Assembly: GCF_902170305.1 (NCBI RefSeq)
Contig: NZ_CABHWW010000007.1
Location: forward strand, 248,001-312,000
DNA from: Yersinia alsatica
Lineage (GTDB): Bacteria > Pseudomonadota > Gammaproteobacteria > Enterobacterales > Enterobacteriaceae
Direction of reading: 5' to 3'
Length of the DNA stretch: 64,000 bases
Position numbers and translations under genes: made by a program. Below are positions 60,891 through 64,000 of this stretch, in pieces. Position 1 is the stretch's first letter, and each line of letters starts with the position of its first letter. Below the pieces are notes generated by a model, which saw nothing but the letters and a program-made list of their open reading frames with translations, did not search any database and was not told the origin of the DNA.

Positions 60891-62192
60891 ATGGATATTC
60901 ATACAATCAACCCTAAGGACTGGCTGGCTGCTGTTCTTAATGTTGGGTACTCACAGTTGCCTATTTTATTGCTCTTTTGCCTATTACTTATCAGTAGCGC
61001 CTCACATAGCGCAAAAGGCGGAGCTCCCGTCACACTGGAGTTTCAGGACGCCCCGGTTTCTATGGTGCTGCAAGCGCTGGCTGATTATCAGCAATTGAAT
61101 TTAGTCATTGCAGCAGAGGTTGGCGGCAATCTTAGTTTGAGATTAGTCGACATCCCGTGGGAGCAAGCGCTGGCCACCGTTTTGCGCATGAGCCGCCTGA
61201 CCGTTGAGCGCGATGGGGCGGTGATGATGGTTTTTACTGAAGAGGATATTGAGCAAAGGCAGCAACAAGCAAAACAGAAAGCAGCACCAGAATCTCTGAG
61301 TAATCTGACACTTGCTTTGCAATATGCAGATGCTGAGGAGGTGGCAGACAGCTTGAATCTTGCCGAGGGAGGGCTGCTATCCCCACTGGGGAGCGTGGTG
61401 GTAGATAAACGTACAAATACATTATTAATTCGCGACACTCCTGCCTCATTAGCATTATTGAAAAGCTGGCTGGCAGAGATGGATTTGCCTCTACAGCAAG
61501 TGCAGTTAGCTGCCCATATAGTAACAATCAGTCGGGAAAACCTACACGAACTTGGCGTGCGCTGGGGAATGGGGGAAGGGAAGCCGAATACTTCACTCAA
61601 AATGAGCGATTTTAATGTCAATTTGCCACTGCCAAATAGTGCGGTCAGTGCAGGATTCAATGTTGCCCGTATTGGCGGGCGGCTGTTAGAGCTGGAGTTA
61701 AGTGCGCTGGAACAAGAAAATCAGGTCGATATTATTGCTAGTCCACGGCTGGTCACTTCACACCAGCAGACTGCCAGTATCAAGCAGGGCTCTGATATCC
61801 CTTATACTGTCTCAGGAGGTAAAAAAGGGGCCACGACTATCGAATTTAAAGAAGCGGTGTTAGGGATGGAGGTCACACCGAAAATACTGCGTAATGGCAA
61901 AATTACTTTAAACTTGAAAATCAGCCAAAATATGCCCGGGATGGCAATGAAACGTGGTGATAGTGAAACATTACTAATAGATAAGCAGGAAATAAAAACC
62001 CAAATAACCGTAAATGATGGTGAAACTATCGTCTTAGGCGGGATTTTCCAGCAGAAAAACAGTCAGGGGGTTAATAAAGTGCCAATACTGGCCGATATTC
62101 CTTGGCTGGGAGGGCTGTTTAAACAAGATACTCAACAGCAAAATCGGCGGGAGTTAGTAATTTTCATTACGCCAAGGTTAATCAGTGCTTGA
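60891..62192 (+). CDS. hofQ: HofQ, secretin for DNA uptake/pilus assembly
   Basis: A 433-residue secretin. An export signal lies unusually far in (LPILLLFCLLLISSASHS, about residues 23-40), giving an N-terminal extension relative to E. coli HofQ (412). An N0/STN-like domain (LEFQDAPVSMVLQALADYQQ, LNLVIAAEVGG) and an N1 domain (VDKRTNTLLIRDTPASLALL) precede the secretin barrel (LSALEQENQVDIIASPRLVT; ELVIFITPRLISA). E. coli HofQ allows growth on double-stranded DNA and is related to Haemophilus ComE. It is the last gene of hofMNOPQ. Confidence 0.92.
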   Translation: MDIHTINPKDWLAAVLNVGYSQLPILLLFCLLLISSASHSAKGGAPVTLEFQDAPVSMVLQALADYQQLNLVIAAEVGGNLSLRLVDIPWEQALATVLRMSRLTVERDGAVMMVFTEEDIEQRQQQAKQKAAPESLSNLTLALQYADAEEVADSLNLAEGGLLSPLGSVVVDKRTNTLLIRDTPASLALLKSWLAEMDLPLQQVQLAAHIVTISRENLHELGVRWGMGEGKPNTSLKMSDFNVNLPLPNSAVSAGFNVARIGGRLLELELSALEQENQVDIIASPRLVTSHQQTASIKQGSDIPYTVSGGKKGATTIEFKEAVLGMEVTPKILRNGKITLNLKISQNMPGMAMKRGDSETLLIDKQEIKTQITVNDGETIVLGGIFQQKNSQGVNKVPILADIPWLGGLFKQDTQQQNRRELVIFITPRLISA

Positions 62193-62539
62193 GCCTCATG
62201 AGATGCTGTTTGATGAAAACAGGTCAATCTTGGTGACTTTCTGCAACTTTTTGTGTGATAGGAAGCTTCTAAATTTGACGCTGCGTCAGATTTAGCTTAC
62301 AAGGGTTACCGAATTGAGCTCCGAGGTTTTTAATAACGTTGATACGCCGATAAAAACGTATGGTTTCCCTCCCACGACGTGTACAACGATTTATTCGGTT
62401 GCCAAACTACCAGAAGTGCTGAGATAATTTTCCGTCTGATCTCGCACTATCGCTCATGAGGTTTCAGTTTAGGTCCCGTCGCTAATTTGATTGGCGGGGC
62501 GGGTTATCATTAACGAATAGTCTTAGTAATACCAAAAAC
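62193..62539. other. Leader region of aroK
   Basis: This 347-bp gap before aroK contains one hairpin, AAATTTGACG (62271-62280) pairing with CGTCAGATTT (62284-62293) with one wobble and a 3-nt loop. It may be a terminator-like structure for hofQ, but no T tract follows. No gene was seen. Confidence 0.5.
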
Positions 62540-63061
62540 ATGGCAGAGAAACGCAATATCTTTCTGGTTGGGCCTATGGGTGCCGGCAAAAGCACTATTG
62601 GTCGTCAGTTAGCTCAGCAACTCAATATGGAGTTTTTCGACTCTGATCAAGAAATTGAGCGACGTACCGGAGCTGACGTGGGCTGGGTATTCGACGTGGA
62701 AGGCGAAGAAGGTTTCCGCGATCGTGAAGAAAAAGTTATTAATGAACTGACGGAAAAACAAGGCATTGTTCTGGCAACCGGTGGTGGCTCTGTTAAATCT
62801 AGAGAAACCCGTAACCGTTTGTCAGCCCGTGGCGTGGTGGTGTATTTAGAAACCACTATCGAGAAGCAGTTAGCCCGTACACAACGTGACAAAAAGCGTC
62901 CGTTGTTGCAGGTTGATTCGCCTCCGCGTGAAGTGTTAGAAGCACTGGCAAGAGAACGTAATCCGTTGTACGAAGAAATTGCAGATGTCACCATCCGCAC
63001 TGACGATCAAAGCGCGAAAGTTGTTGCTAACCAGATTATCAACATGCTGGAAAGTAACTGA
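62540..63061 (+). CDS. aroK: Shikimate kinase I
   Basis: A 173-residue P-loop kinase that phosphorylates shikimate in aromatic amino-acid synthesis. The Walker A loop is [20 protein letters not shown] (from residue 9); the shikimate-binding residues are in [19 protein letters not shown] and the GGG of [10 protein letters not shown]. It matches AroK in length. aroB follows after 56 bases, the conserved aroKB order. Confidence 0.97.
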   Translation: MAEKRNIFLVGPMGAGKSTIGRQLAQQLNMEFFDSDQEIERRTGADVGWVFDVEGEEGFRDREEKVINELTEKQGIVLATGGGSVKSRETRNRLSARGVVVYLETTIEKQLARTQRDKKRPLLQVDSPPREVLEALARERNPLYEEIADVTIRTDDQSAKVVANQIINMLESN

Positions 63062-63117
63062 TTTTAGCATTTTACTAATGCCCGCGGGCGTAAGTTAAGA
63101 AGGTTACTGGGCGCGAC

Positions 63118-64000
63118 ATGGAGAAGATTACTGTCACGTTAGGGGAGCGTAGCTACCCGATTACGATCGCTGCTGGATTGTTTAATGATCCGGCCTCTTT
63201 TAAGCCGCTAAAGGCGGGTGACCAGGTAATGCTGGTGACTAACCAAACGCTGGCTCCTCTCTATCTGGATTCGCTCCGGGCAGTGTTGGAACAAAGCGGC
63301 ATTAAAGTCGATCAGGTGATTTTACCTGATGGTGAACAGTATAAATCTCTCAGCGTTCTGGAGCAGGTGTTTTCTGCCCTTCTGGAAAAACCGCACGGTC
63401 GTGATACTACGCTTGTCGCCTTAGGTGGCGGTGTAGTAGGCGACCTGACCGGTTTTGCTGCTGCTTGTTATCAGCGCGGTGTTCGCTTTATTCAAGTTCC
63501 TACCACTTTACTTTCTCAAGTGGATTCTTCTGTCGGTGGTAAAACCGCAGTGAATCATCCATTGGGCAAGAACATGATTGGTGCTTTCTACCAGCCTGCA
63601 GCGGTGGTGGTTGACCTTAATTGTCTCAAAACCCTCCCTCCACGTGAGCTTGCTTCCGGGCTGGCTGAAGTTATCAAATACGGCATTATTCTTGATGCAG
63701 CTTTCTTTGATTGGTTAGAAGCCAATATCGACGCCTTACTCGCACTGGATATGTCAGCTTTAGCTTACTGCATCCGTCGTTGTTGCGAATTAAAAGCCGA
63801 TGTTGTTGCCGCCGATGAACGTGAAGAGAGCGGGATGCGCGCTTTACTCAATTTGGGTCATACTTATGGCCATGCCATAGAGGCTGAAATGGGTTATGGC
63901 GTCTGGCTACACGGCGAAGCCGTTGCTGCTGGCATGATGATGGCGGCACAGACTTCTTACCGGTTGGGTCAGTTCTCAGCCAGTAATGTTGAGCGTATCA
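63118..64000 (+). CDS. aroB: 3-dehydroquinate synthase, 3' end beyond the window
   Basis: The first 294 codons of the enzyme that converts DAHP to 3-dehydroquinate, the second step of the shikimate pathway. The NAD-binding segment [19 protein letters not shown], the [20 protein letters not shown] loop, and the zinc ligands in [10 protein letters not shown] (Glu) and [11 protein letters not shown] (His) are all present. The ATG at 63118 has AAGAAGG upstream. The reading frame is open to the edge; E. coli AroB is 362 residues, so about 70 codons are missing. Confidence 0.96.
   Translation, partial: MEKITVTLGERSYPITIAAGLFNDPASFKPLKAGDQVMLVTNQTLAPLYLDSLRAVLEQSGIKVDQVILPDGEQYKSLSVLEQVFSALLEKPHGRDTTLVALGGGVVGDLTGFAAACYQRGVRFIQVPTTLLSQVDSSVGGKTAVNHPLGKNMIGAFYQPAAVVVDLNCLKTLPPRELASGLAEVIKYGIILDAAFFDWLEANIDALLALDMSALAYCIRRCCELKADVVAADEREESGMRALLNLGHTYGHAIEAEMGYGVWLHGEAVAAGMMMAAQTSYRLGQFSASNVERI

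Noticed and set aside
61088-61660. 190-codon minus-strand frame opposite hofQ
   Set aside because: Complement of conserved secretin coding sequence; no ribosome site or domain.

Overview
The window is a chromosomal segment of an enterobacterium, almost certainly Yersinia. Most genes are close orthologues of the Escherichia coli 76-min region (yhhY, gntR, asd, glg, glp, mal, nfuA, bioH, feo, tex, greB, ompR/envZ, pckA, hslRO, igaA, mrcA, hof, aroKB), with ERIC-type repeats and a budAB acetoin locus inserted. An acetoin (Voges-Proskauer) locus points to the Y. enterocolitica-like group rather than Y. pestis/pseudotuberculosis; that species placement is inference. No rRNA, tRNA, insertion sequence, phage or CRISPR array was seen.

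Layout. 1-2 kb: the 3' end of an inositol gene (iolE-like), the yhhY acetyltransferase, a Fur-box-controlled RyhB small RNA and a pirin (yhhW). 2-5.1 kb: gluconate module gntR, gntT and gntK, with a double GntR operator and a perfect CRP core between divergent gntT and gntK. 5.2-7.2 kb: yhgN and asd. 7.2-12.5 kb: a block between asd and glgB holding budA-budB (pyruvate to acetoin), a LysR regulator and a BtsS-type pyruvate-sensor kinase with no response regulator beside it. 12.9-22.5 kb: glycogen operon glgB-glgX-glgC-glgA-glgP, with an ERIC element between glgC and glgA. 22.6-27 kb: glpD, glpR, glpG, glpE. 27.2-28.6 kb: an AT-rich orphan gene of unknown function, the best candidate for something undescribed. 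28.6-36.2 kb: maltodextrin genes malT (divergent) and malP-malQ, followed by three tandem 125-bp ERIC-like units.

36.6-42.2 kb: nfuA and gntX divergent from bioH, a small DUF1471 secreted protein, and the feoA-feoB-feoC ferrous iron transporter. 42.2-48.2 kb: a 742-bp leader region upstream of feoA, tex, greB, and the osmoregulatory pair ompR-envZ. 48.2-54.7 kb: a perfect 20-bp hairpin, pckA, hslO, hslR, yrfG and igaA. 55-64 kb: nudE, mrcA (PBP1A), the hofMNOPQ DNA-uptake/pilus-assembly operon, aroK and the start of aroB, which runs off the window.

The dominant theme is carbon storage and flux: gluconate, glycogen, glycerol-3-phosphate, maltodextrin, gluconeogenesis and acetoin overflow. Iron is a second theme, with RyhB, Feo and NfuA all present.
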